From assembly GCA_027730465.1 (NCBI GenBank), contig JAQCGQ010000020.1, positions 1-9,888 on the forward strand: a stretch of DNA of 9,888 bases. The letters run 5' to 3'. Shown one piece after another: positions 1-6,004 of this stretch. Position 1 is the first letter of the stretch. Every line of letters starts with the position of its first letter. The translations under genes were made by a program, and so were the position numbers. The notes under the pieces were generated by a model, which ran no database searches, had not been told where the DNA came from, and saw only the letters and a list, made by a program, of their open reading frames with translations. Origin of the DNA: Actinomycetota bacterium. GTDB lineage: Bacteria > Actinomycetota > Actinomycetes > Nanopelagicales > Nanopelagicaceae.

Positions 1-1968
1 GGTAAAAATATATTAGAGGTAATTGTCACGGATGGAAGTGCGAACTTATCTTTAACTTTTTTTAATCAAGCATGGCGTGAGAAAGAGCTAAAAGCGGGCC
101 GAGTAGGAATGTTTGCTGGAAAAGTTGGCGTATTTAAAGGAAAGCGACAGCTATCACACCCTGATTATCAATTAATTCCAGATGGCGATGATGTTGATGC
201 CGCAGTTGCTGAATTTGCTGGCAAATTTTTACCTGTCTATCCAGCCACTGCAAAATTACCTTCATGGAAGGTAATGCAGTGTATGAAATTAGCTCTAGAT
301 TCACTAGATGAACTAGAAGATTATCTGCCAAAGGATGTAGCTAAGGAGTTTGGTTACCCAAGTTTAATGAAGGCCTTCTCTGATATTCACCAACCACCTG
401 ATCTAGATAGCGCAGCAAAAGCTAGAGAAAGGCTTACATTTGATGAAGCATTGTTACTACAGTTATTGCTAGGACAAAGACGAAATGAGATAGTGAAATT
501 AGCAACGAAATCTCGAACACCAAATACTCCTGTTTTAGTTGCAGCTTTTGAAGCTAAGTTACCATTTAAATATACAGCTGGCCAGATTGAAGTTAATGAA
601 CAAATCGAAAAAGATTTATCAAATAAGTATCCAATGCATCGACTGCTGCAAGGTGAAGTTGGCTCAGGAAAAACAGTTGTTGCACTTCGGGCAATGCTTT
701 CCGTAGTTGATTCATCTGGTCAAGCAGCACTCCTAGCACCCACTGAGGTTCTAGCTCAACAACATTTTAGGACAATAAAAAAATTACTTGGCGAATTAGC
801 CCAAGCGGGCACATTGCAGGCAGCTTCAATAGGCACGGAAGTTGAATTACTAACTGGTTCTTTATCTAATGCTGAGAAAAAAGAGATTCATGCAAAGTTA
901 GCAAGCGGACAAACTGGAATTGTGATTGGAACTCATGCGCTAATCTCAGACGGAGTTACATTTGCAGATCTTGGACTTGTAGTAGTTGATGAGCAGCATC
1001 GATTTGGTGTTGAGCAGCGAGATGCACTTCGTATGAAGGCAAAGCAGCCACCACATCTTTTAGTTATGACCGCTACTCCAATTCCTAGAACTGTTGCAAT
1101 GACGGTATTTGGTGATTTAGATATTTCAACACTGAAAGAGTTACCTAGTGGTAGAACCTCAATCACTACACACATAATTCCGGTGCTTGAGAAGCCACAT
1201 TTTTTAAATCGAGCATGGGTCCGTGTTAAAGAGGAGGTAGCAAAAGGTCATCAGGTTTATATAGTTGCCCCTAGAATCGTTAATCCTAATAAGAAACTAA
1301 CCGAAAGAGAGATTATTGCTGCTCAGTTATTAGGTGAGGAGTATCTAGATAATGATCAGATGAGCGCAGTTGAAGAATTAGCACCTGAATTAGCAAGTGG
1401 GGAATTATCTGGGTTAAAAATTGCCACACTTCACGGACGCCAATCTAGTGATGTAAAAGAGCAAACAATGGTTGCATTTGCAAAAGGCGAGATAGATGTT
1501 TTAGTTTCCACTACCGTAATTGAGGTGGGAGTTGATGTTGCAAATGCTTCAATGATGGTGATTATGGATGCTGATCGCTTTGGTATCTCACAACTTCACC
1601 AACTTCGTGGCCGAGTTGGGCGAGGTAGTGTGGCAGGGCTTTGTTTGCTAGTAACAAGTGCGCAAGATGATTCGCAAAGCATGCAAAGACTTAATGCACT
1701 AGCTGCAACCTTAGACGGTTTTGAACTAGCACGCCTTGACCTTGAACAACGTAAAGAGGGAGATGTATTAGGTAGATCCCAATCTGGTGGTAGGTCACAC
1801 CTTCGCTTATTAAGAGTATTACGTGATGAGAATCTAATAGATTCTGCAAGAGGAGTCGCTCTTAAAATTCTGGATGCAGATTCAGAGATAAATCATTTGC
1901 CAGAGCTAAAAAATGAAGTCAATAAACTAAAGAGTGATGAAGCAGCAAGATTTATGGATAAATCATGA
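1..1968 (+). CDS. recG: ATP-dependent DNA helicase RecG, 5'-truncated by window edge
   Basis: RecG is a superfamily 2 DNA translocase that remodels stalled replication forks and branched recombination intermediates. The frame is open from base 1, before the first ATG at 109. The 36 codons ahead of that ATG encode RecG wedge (OB-fold) sequence (VTDGSANLSLTFFNQAW), so the true start lies left of the window. About 655 residues are visible. In visible numbering: the wedge continues to about residue 60; Walker A GEVGSGKT is at 218-225; the DEQH box is at 330-333 (VVVDEQHRFGVEQRDALR); MTATPIPRT starts at 356; helicase motif VI QLRGRVGRG is at 534-542. Full-length actinobacterial RecG is about 740 aa, so some 80 N-terminal residues are probably missing. 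The C-terminus (KEGDVLGRSQSGG) looks complete. The stop overlaps the rsmD start as ATGA, which implies translational coupling. Identification is secure. Confidence 0.97.
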   Translation, partial: GKNILEVIVTDGSANLSLTFFNQAWREKELKAGRVGMFAGKVGVFKGKRQLSHPDYQLIPDGDDVDAAVAEFAGKFLPVYPATAKLPSWKVMQCMKLALDSLDELEDYLPKDVAKEFGYPSLMKAFSDIHQPPDLDSAAKARERLTFDEALLLQLLLGQRRNEIVKLATKSRTPNTPVLVAAFEAKLPFKYTAGQIEVNEQIEKDLSNKYPMHRLLQGEVGSGKTVVALRAMLSVVDSSGQAALLAPTEVLAQQHFRTIKKLLGELAQAGTLQAASIGTEVELLTGSLSNAEKKEIHAKLASGQTGIVIGTHALISDGVTFADLGLVVVDEQHRFGVEQRDALRMKAKQPPHLLVMTATPIPRTVAMTVFGDLDISTLKELPSGRTSITTHIIPVLEKPHFLNRAWVRVKEEVAKGHQVYIVAPRIVNPNKKLTEREIIAAQLLGEEYLDNDQMSAVEELAPELASGELSGLKIATLHGRQSSDVKEQTMVAFAKGEIDVLVSTTVIEVGVDVANASMMVIMDADRFGISQLHQLRGRVGRGSVAGLCLLVTSAQDDSQSMQRLNALAATLDGFELARLDLEQRKEGDVLGRSQSGGRSHLRLLRVLRDENLIDSARGVALKILDADSEINHLPELKNEVNKLKSDEAARFMDKS

Positions 1969-2549
1969 GTATGCGAATTATTGCCGGAATTGGTAAGGGG
2001 CGAAAACTTTTTTCACCACCATCAAATACCCGTCCAACCTCAGACCGAGCACGAGAGGGTTTATTCTCATCTTTAATTTCAACCTTTGGCACATTAGAAG
2101 GACTTCACTTTCTAGATTTATTTGCTGGCTCAGCAGCCGTGGGGGTTGAGGCATTATCTAGAGGAGCAGCCCTCGTAGAGGCAGTTGAAAGTAATTCAGT
2201 TAGCGCAGATACTTGTGAAGAAAACTTTGCATTGCTTTCATCTCTTGCCGGAATTGGGAAATTTAAAGTTCACAACAAAACAGTATTTGAATTTTTAAAT
2301 CATACTGCTTCTAATCCATATGAGATTATCTATATAGATCCCCCATATGAGGTAGCTAATTCAGAGATTGAAAAGATTTTAAAGAAAATTGTTTCACTTA
2401 GTTTATTAAGTAAGTTTGGAGTTATTGCTATTGAACGAGATGGGAAAGTGAAAGCATTCAATTGGCCGCCATCTTTAATAGAGCTCAAGGTTCGCTCATA
2501 TGGCGCTGGTAGTATTCATTATGGAGTACAAACTGAGCGCGATGCATGA
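1965..2549 (+). CDS. rsmD: 16S rRNA (guanine(966)-N(2))-methyltransferase RsmD
   Basis: RsmD is an SAM-dependent methyltransferase that modifies G966 (E. coli numbering) of 16S rRNA in the assembling 30S subunit. The 194-aa product has the family length. It shows the N-terminal signature MRIIAGIGKGRKL (residues 3-15), RPTSDRAREGLFSSL (23-37), SAM-binding motif I DLFAGSAAVGVEALSRGA (51-68) and catalytic DPPY (125-128). In motif I the usual AGSGA reads AGSAA (Ala57), a mild deviation in the glycine-rich loop. The first ATG (1965) overlaps the recG stop. An ATG two codons later (1971) matches the usual family N-terminus MRIIAG equally well, so the start is uncertain by two codons. A weak GGAT sits at 1956-1959. 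The gene stands next to coaD, its usual neighbour in many bacteria. Confidence 0.95.
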   Translation: MSMRIIAGIGKGRKLFSPPSNTRPTSDRAREGLFSSLISTFGTLEGLHFLDLFAGSAAVGVEALSRGAALVEAVESNSVSADTCEENFALLSSLAGIGKFKVHNKTVFEFLNHTASNPYEIIYIDPPYEVANSEIEKILKKIVSLSLLSKFGVIAIERDGKVKAFNWPPSLIELKVRSYGAGSIHYGVQTERDA

Positions 2550-2555
2550 GTAAAA

Positions 2556-2594
2556 ATGGCTAACTTAGCAATTAGTTGCTAGCGTTTTAGCCAT
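2556..2594 (+). promoter_or_regulatory. Imperfect hairpin spanning the rsmD-coaD spacer and the coaD start codon
   Basis: An outer 8-bp arm, ATGGCTAA (2556-2563), pairs with TTAGCCAT (2587-2594). Inside it, TAGCAA (2566-2571) pairs with TTGCTA (2576-2581) around a TTAG loop. The right outer arm contains the AT of the coaD ATG. There is no poly-T tract after it, so it does not look like a Rho-independent terminator. No Shine-Dalgarno sequence precedes coaD. The fold could mask the start codon, or the symmetry could be a DNA operator. A TANNNT element, TAGCGT (2580-2585), lies 7 nt before the ATG and would also fit a leaderless actinobacterial promoter. The pairing is directly visible; any function is inference. 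Confidence 0.4.
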
Positions 2595-3075
2595 GAGACG
2601 TGTTGTTTGTCCAGGATCATTTGACCCAATTACTAATGGTCATCTAGATATTATTGCCAGAGCTTGTACATTATTTGATGAGGTTGTAATTGCAGTGTTA
2701 GTTAATCAAACAAAGAGTTCATTATTTACAGTAGATGAGCGAATTGAAATGATAAAGCAGGTAACTACTCGGTATACCAATATAAAAGTTGATTCCTGGT
2801 CTGGCTTACTAGTTGATTACTGCCGTGCTAATAAGATCCCAACAATTGTTAAAGGGTTGCGGGCAGTAAGTGATTTTGATTATGAACTACAAATGAGCCA
2901 AGTTAACTTGCAACTTCAAGGGGTTGAGACATTATTTATGTCTACCGCTCCATCCCACTCATTTTTATCATCTTCTTTAGTCAAAGAAATTGCTAGTTAC
3001 GGTGGGGATGTCTCTGCATATATGCCAGCGGCAATAGTAGATAAGTTAAGATCTCGCCTAGAGCGAAAGGAATAA
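2593..3075 (+). CDS. coaD: Pantetheine-phosphate adenylyltransferase (PPAT)
   Basis: CoaD transfers AMP from ATP to 4'-phosphopantetheine to give dephospho-CoA, the penultimate step of coenzyme A synthesis in the cytoplasm. The 160-aa product matches the family length. It carries the nucleotidyltransferase motif TNGH (14-17) within CPGSFDPITNGHLDII, the segment KGLRAVSDFDYE (88-99), and the C-terminal ATP-binding motif SSSLVKEIA (126-134). The ATG at 2593 is chosen because MRRVVCPGSFDP is the standard N-terminus. No ribosome binding site is visible upstream, and the codon lies in the arm of a predicted hairpin. The stop is 2 nt before the next gene. Confidence 0.96.
   Translation: MRRVVCPGSFDPITNGHLDIIARACTLFDEVVIAVLVNQTKSSLFTVDERIEMIKQVTTRYTNIKVDSWSGLLVDYCRANKIPTIVKGLRAVSDFDYELQMSQVNLQLQGVETLFMSTAPSHSFLSSSLVKEIASYGGDVSAYMPAAIVDKLRSRLERKE
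3066..3071 (+). promoter_or_regulatory. Ribosome binding site of the sepIVA-like gene
   Basis: AAAGGA lies 6 nt before the ATG at 3078 and inside the last codons of coaD. It fixes that start and is one of only a few clear Shine-Dalgarno sequences in this window. Confidence 0.6.
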
Positions 3076-3077
3076 GC

Positions 3078-3554
3078 ATGGATGTAGTTGAAACTTTAGA
3101 AGCCGCAATTGCAGCTGTTGAAGAGGCACGCTCTGTTCCACTTTCTGCTTCCTGTGTCATAAATAGAAGTGAGTTACTTCAGCTATTAGATAAAATAAAA
3201 GTTTCTTTCCCAAATGATTTAGCCAAAGCTATTACCATACAACGTGATAAAGAAAATATCTTAGAAGATGCCCACGAGCAAGCCGATGCCATTATTGAGC
3301 AAGCACGGGAGGAAGTTGCTCGTTTAGTTGAGCAAACTACAATAGTTAGTAGCGCCCGTAAAGAAGCTAATCGAATTCTTGCTGAGGCAAATTCTGATGG
3401 TGAAAAGAGCCGTGAAGAAATTGATGCTTATATTGATTCAAGACTGGCTACGCTTGAAGTGATCTTGAATAAAACTCTAGATGTGATTAGTAAGGGCCGA
3501 GACAAGCTAGATGGATTTGAAACTAAGCACGCACTCTCTGAACTAAAAAATTAG
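3078..3554 (+). CDS. SepIVA-like DivIVA-domain coiled-coil protein, shortened
   Basis: This is a 158-aa, cysteine-poor, charged helical protein. From memory of mycobacterial SepIVA (Rv2927c/MSMEG_2416, about 245 aa), an essential DivIVA-domain septation factor, both ends match. The N-terminal segment VEEARSVPLSASCVINRSELL (about 14-34) corresponds to its VEEARGVPM...GCVVPRGDVL region. The C-terminal part, with residues VEQTTIVSSARKEANRILAEA (about 84-104) then an IDAYIDSRLATLE-type stretch (about 115-127) and TLDVISKGRDKL (133-144), matches its tail. The central heptad/hendecad coiled coil is only about 40 residues long (roughly 55-95), some 80-90 fewer than I recall for SepIVA. There is no signal peptide or membrane segment, so it should be cytoplasmic and may be recruited to the septum. 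The slot between coaD and DUF177/rpmF/rnc also supports the assignment. The coiled coil could be mis-annotated as ATP synthase subunit b-like. Confidence 0.75.
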   Translation: MDVVETLEAAIAAVEEARSVPLSASCVINRSELLQLLDKIKVSFPNDLAKAITIQRDKENILEDAHEQADAIIEQAREEVARLVEQTTIVSSARKEANRILAEANSDGEKSREEIDAYIDSRLATLEVILNKTLDVISKGRDKLDGFETKHALSELKN

Positions 3555-3558
3555 TTAT

Positions 3559-4134
3559 ATGGCAAGATCAATTTATATCTTTAATACCCATGATTTGCCT
3601 CATCGGGCCGGTGAAATGCGAGAGTATGAATTAGATCTTAAAGTCACTGAGCCAGTTGGAGTTGATCTACTATCAGTTAAGCCTGGTGAAATAATCGAGC
3701 TTGACCTTCGATTGCAATCAGTTGATGAGGGAGTACTAGCTACAGCTCGAGTAATAGCAAATGCAACGGGTGAGTGCACAAGATGTTTAAAACCAATTAG
3801 TTGGCCAATAGATGAGAATTTCACTGAACTTTATTACTACGAAGTTGCAGCATATAAATCTGGCGGTAAGCGCGGCGGTAAATCAAATAAAGAAGATGAT
3901 CTTGATCTTGACGAAGATGACTTAAGTTTTATGGTAGGTGATGAGATTGATTTAGAGCCAGCGATAAGGGATGCAATAATTTTAAATTTCGCGGTAAATC
4001 CACTGTGCAGCGAAGATTGTCCTGGCCTTGAGGAAAAGCAGGGGCAGAACTGGGCCTATCTGTCAGTAGTTGAATCTCAATCACCAGCTGATCAAAGGTG
4101 GGCTGCCTTGAAGGATTTTCCGCTTAAGAATTAA
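3559..4134 (+). CDS. yceD: YceD/DUF177 family protein
   Basis: DUF177 (YceD) proteins are almost always encoded just before rpmF and are linked to 23S rRNA or 50S accumulation; the exact mechanism is unsettled. The 191-aa product has an N-terminal strand-rich part with IYIFNTHDLPHRAGEMREYEL (5-25), the block DEGVLATARVIANATGECTRCL (56-77) with Cys73 and Cys76, and a Gly/Lys then Asp/Glu-rich insert (100-122). It ends with DLEPAIRDAIILNFAVNPLC (131-150), Cys150 and Cys154, and DQRWAALKDF (178-187). Homologues usually continue CPGL-Cys-x-x-Cys-G; here the sequence is CPGLEEKQG, so both of those cysteines (expected near 158 and 161) are gone. The ATG at 3559 follows the previous stop by 4 nt. 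It lacks a Shine-Dalgarno sequence, but the N-terminal homology supports it. Confidence 0.9.
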   Translation: MARSIYIFNTHDLPHRAGEMREYELDLKVTEPVGVDLLSVKPGEIIELDLRLQSVDEGVLATARVIANATGECTRCLKPISWPIDENFTELYYYEVAAYKSGGKRGGKSNKEDDLDLDEDDLSFMVGDEIDLEPAIRDAIILNFAVNPLCSEDCPGLEEKQGQNWAYLSVVESQSPADQRWAALKDFPLKN

Positions 4135-4140
4135 GCCGTT

Positions 4141-4169
4141 TTTACAAGATTCAACTTTTACTAGATAAT
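4141..4169 (+). promoter_or_regulatory. Predicted sigma-70-type promoter upstream of rpmF
   Basis: TTTACA (4141-4146, 5 of 6 to TTGACA) and GATAAT (4164-4169, 5 of 6 to TATAAT) are separated by exactly 17 nt. They lie in the longest spacer of the window (72 nt). Transcription would begin near 4176, giving a leader of about 30 nt that contains the rpmF ribosome binding site. It would allow rpmF, rnc and downstream genes to be expressed apart from the upstream group. This is prediction from sequence only. Confidence 0.5.
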
Positions 4170-4192
4170 TCTCTCTTAATACAAATGTTTAA

Positions 4193-4198
4193 AAGGAG
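4193..4198 (+). promoter_or_regulatory. Ribosome binding site of rpmF
   Basis: AAGGAG is the strongest Shine-Dalgarno match in the window. Its spacing is 8 nt to the ATG at 4207 but only 2 nt to the in-frame ATG at 4201, so it selects 4207 as the start. Confidence 0.8.
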
Positions 4199-4206
4199 TA
4201 ATGATC

Positions 4207-4380
4207 ATGCCAGTACCAAAGCGAAAAATGTCGCGAGCACGCACTCGCTCTCGCCGAAGCATGTGGAAGACAACTCCTGCACACCTTGCAACATGTGAGC
4301 AATGTCAGCAATCAAAATTACAACACACAGCTTGTCCAACCTGCGGAACATATAACCGTCGCCAGGTTCTAGAGGTCTGA
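4207..4380 (+). CDS. rpmF: 50S ribosomal protein L32 (bL32), zinc-ribbon form
   Basis: bL32 is a small protein of the large ribosomal subunit. The 57-aa product reads MPVPKRKMSRARTRSRRSMW at its N-terminus, the basic segment typical of L32. A zinc ribbon follows, with CEQC (Cys30, Cys33) and CPTC (Cys43, Cys46), and then GTYNRRQVLEV. All four zinc cysteines are present, so this is the zinc-binding (C+) paralogue type rather than the cysteine-free form induced under zinc limitation. Length and order are standard. The gene has its own predicted promoter and a strong ribosome binding site. An upstream in-frame ATG (4201) would add Met-Ile but sits too close to the Shine-Dalgarno. The gene ends 1 nt before the proposed rnc start. 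Confidence 0.97.
   Translation: MPVPKRKMSRARTRSRRSMWKTTPAHLATCEQCQQSKLQHTACPTCGTYNRRQVLEV
4371..4376 (+). promoter_or_regulatory. Ribosome binding site supporting a CTG start for rnc
   Basis: AGAGGT overlaps the last sense codons of rpmF and is 5 nt before the CTG at 4382. A weaker alternative, AAGGA (4421-4425), lies 4 nt before the TTG at 4430. The position of AGAGGT suits initiation at the CTG, coupled to termination of rpmF at 4378-4380. Confidence 0.45.
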
Positions 4381-4381
4381 T

Positions 4382-5068
4382 CTGTACTCTGGCCTAACCG
4401 AGCAACTCGGAATTTCGGTTAAGGATGAGTTGCTTGAACTTGCATTAACACACCGATCATTTTCATATGAAGCAGGTGGCATCCCTACAAATGAACGCCT
4501 TGAGTTTTTGGGTGATTCTGTTCTTGGCTTGGTAGTTACCGATGAACTCTATAAAAAATTTCCTGACTTAGATGAAAGTAGATTAAGTCCACTTCGCTCA
4601 GGAGTTGTAAATATGAGAGCGCTCGCGCAAATTGCGCGCGATCTTAAATTAGGTGAGTATCTTCGGATCGGTAAAGGTGAAGAAGCCACAAACGGTCGAG
4701 ATAAAAATTCAATTTTGGCCGATTCACTTGAGGCTTTGGTAGGTGCAATTTATCTTGAACATGGATATATAAGAAGTGCTGAAGTTATTTTAAATTGGAT
4801 TGGGTCAGCAATTGAATCAGCCACCGCACAAGGAGCTGGTCTTGATGGAAAGACTGCATTACAAGAACTAGCTGCAGTTATTAACTTGCCTTCACCTGAA
4901 TATGAAATTGTTGAATCTGGTCCAGATCATGATAAAAATTTCATAGCAACTGTTACTTTAAACGGTGAAAGATTTCCATCTGGGTCAGGAAAGAGTAAGC
5001 GAGAAGCTGAGCAAGCAGCCGCAAGAATTGCTCATGAAGCAATTAGTAACAGAGAAAATAAAAAGTAA
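4382..5068 (+). CDS. rnc: Ribonuclease III, probable CTG start
   Basis: RNase III cleaves double-stranded RNA and processes the pre-rRNA. The reading frame is open from 4373. Its codons before the TTG at 4430 encode LTEQLGISVKDE, which matches the conserved first helix of RNase III (E. coli LQRKLGYTFNHQE). No in-frame ATG, GTG or TTG precedes 4430, so I place the start at CTG 4382 behind AGAGGT, giving 228 aa; TTG 4430 would give 212 aa. In the long form the signature NERLEFLGDS carries Glu38, Glu41 and Asp45, and DSLEAL carries Asp114 and Glu117, the full set of metal-binding and catalytic acids. A C-terminal dsRNA-binding domain follows (about 156-222; KTALQEL, GPDHDKNF, GSGKSKREAEQAAA). 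Both domains are complete. Identity is certain, the start is not. Confidence 0.93.
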   Translation: MYSGLTEQLGISVKDELLELALTHRSFSYEAGGIPTNERLEFLGDSVLGLVVTDELYKKFPDLDESRLSPLRSGVVNMRALAQIARDLKLGEYLRIGKGEEATNGRDKNSILADSLEALVGAIYLEHGYIRSAEVILNWIGSAIESATAQGAGLDGKTALQELAAVINLPSPEYEIVESGPDHDKNFIATVTLNGERFPSGSGKSKREAEQAAARIAHEAISNRENKK

Positions 5069-5088
5069 GAACTTTTTCTTTTAATAAA

Positions 5089-5940
5089 ATGCCAGAGCTA
5101 CCTGAAGTTGAAACGGTACGTGCGGGTCTTGAGAAGTATGTGCTAAATAGGCGAATATCCTCCGCGCATTTCTATCATTTAAGAGCGATTAAATCCAGTT
5201 CTATTTCTCCACTAACGGCAGTTGTTGGTGCAAAAATTAGGGCAGTTAAAAGGCGGGGAAAGTTTTTATGGTTTGAACTTGATCGAGAGTTCTCTTTAGT
5301 TGCTCATCTAGGAATGAGTGGGCAGTTACTAATTTCGCCTAAGTATCTACCTGATCAGTCACATTTACGCGCCAGAATTGAACTCCAAAAGACAGGAGCG
5401 TTAGTAGGGAAAAAGAGTATTGGTGATGAAATTAGGTTTATTGATCAGCGCACATTTGGTTGGTTATCTATCGAGCAGATGCAGAATCAAATTCCGACAT
5501 CAGTTGCCCATATTGCCTATGACCCATTTGAAGCAGATTTTAACTTAAAAAAGGTTATCACCGATATCAGCTCTAGAAAATCTGCCATTAAACCAGCAAT
5601 ATTAAATCAAGAAATAATCAGTGGAATCGGAAATATATATGCTGATGAGGCTTTATGGCGGGCAAGGATTCACCCAGAAATTGTTTGCGAAGATTTATCC
5701 GAAGCTGAAATTAAAAAGATAGTCAATAGCGCAAAGGCGGTAATGAAATCTGCAATAAAAGCAGGTGGAACTTCTTTTGATCAACAATATAAAAATGTGA
5801 ATGGGGCGAGTGGCCATTTTTCTAGGTCACTTAGTGTTTATGGTAGGGCTGGGCAGCCATGTTCAAGATGTGCAACTTTAATCCGCAGAATAGCCTTTGC
5901 TAATCGATCCTCGCACTTTTGCCCGCGTTGCCAACGGTAG
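5089..5940 (+). CDS. mutM: Formamidopyrimidine-DNA glycosylase (Fpg/MutM)
   Basis: MutM is a bifunctional base-excision repair enzyme that removes 8-oxoguanine and formamidopyrimidines and then cuts the abasic site. The 283-aa product begins MPELPEVETVRAGL, with the catalytic N-terminal Pro2 and Glu3 that fix the start at 5089. Lys58 in RRGKFLW is the conserved DNA-contact lysine. HLGMSG is at 73-78, and the helix-two-turn-helix region includes ISGIGNIYADEALW (177-190) with Asn182. The C-terminal zinc finger has Cys258, Cys261, Cys278 and Cys281, with NRSSHFCPRCQ (272-282). A loop insertion of roughly ten residues (about 102-112, TGALVGKKSIG) comes before RFIDQRTFGW. No Shine-Dalgarno sequence is visible in the 20-nt AT-rich spacer after rnc. 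All catalytic residues are present, so the enzyme should be active. Confidence 0.97.
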   Translation: MPELPEVETVRAGLEKYVLNRRISSAHFYHLRAIKSSSISPLTAVVGAKIRAVKRRGKFLWFELDREFSLVAHLGMSGQLLISPKYLPDQSHLRARIELQKTGALVGKKSIGDEIRFIDQRTFGWLSIEQMQNQIPTSVAHIAYDPFEADFNLKKVITDISSRKSAIKPAILNQEIISGIGNIYADEALWRARIHPEIVCEDLSEAEIKKIVNSAKAVMKSAIKAGGTSFDQQYKNVNGASGHFSRSLSVYGRAGQPCSRCATLIRRIAFANRSSHFCPRCQR

Positions 5941-5956
5941 GTAGCACCGATTTCAC

Positions 5957-5983
5957 CCTATTTTTAGATAGGTTTGCGCCTAT
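5957..5983 (+). promoter_or_regulatory. CCTAT-ATAGG-CCTAT alternating inverted repeats upstream of smc
   Basis: CCTAT (5957-5961), ATAGG (5968-5972) and CCTAT (5979-5983) are evenly spaced by 6-nt gaps. The central arm can pair with either flank, giving two mutually exclusive 5-bp hairpins. A TANNNT element (TAGGTT, 5969-5974) overlaps the centre. The element could be an operator, a small RNA switch or chance; the stems are short. It lies in the mutM-smc spacer, which otherwise contains only a GGAG (5986-5989). Confidence 0.25.
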
Positions 5984-6004
5984 GTGGAGTGAGTGGGCGA
6001 AGCT

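Noticed and set aside
109..331. Starting recG at ATG 109, and a minus-strand 65-aa ORF at 134-331
   Set aside because: The 36 codons before 109 encode conserved RecG wedge sequence, and the minus-strand ORF is an unrecognisable shadow of recG.
2546..2582. Tiny ORFs in the rsmD-coaD spacer (MSKNG at 2546; MANLAISC at 2556) as leader peptides
   Set aside because: They are five and eight codons long without a ribosome binding site or regulatory codon run, and are expected by chance in a short spacer.
4201..4206. ATG at 4201 as the rpmF start
   Set aside because: It is in frame but only 2 nt from the AAGGAG, and L32 proteins normally begin M-x-VPKRK, which matches ATG 4207.
5061..5080. AAAAGT/ACTTTT hairpin followed by T-rich sequence after rnc, possible terminator
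   Set aside because: The stem has only one G-C pair, overlaps the rnc stop, and mutM starts 20 nt later. It is likely to be AT-rich chance.
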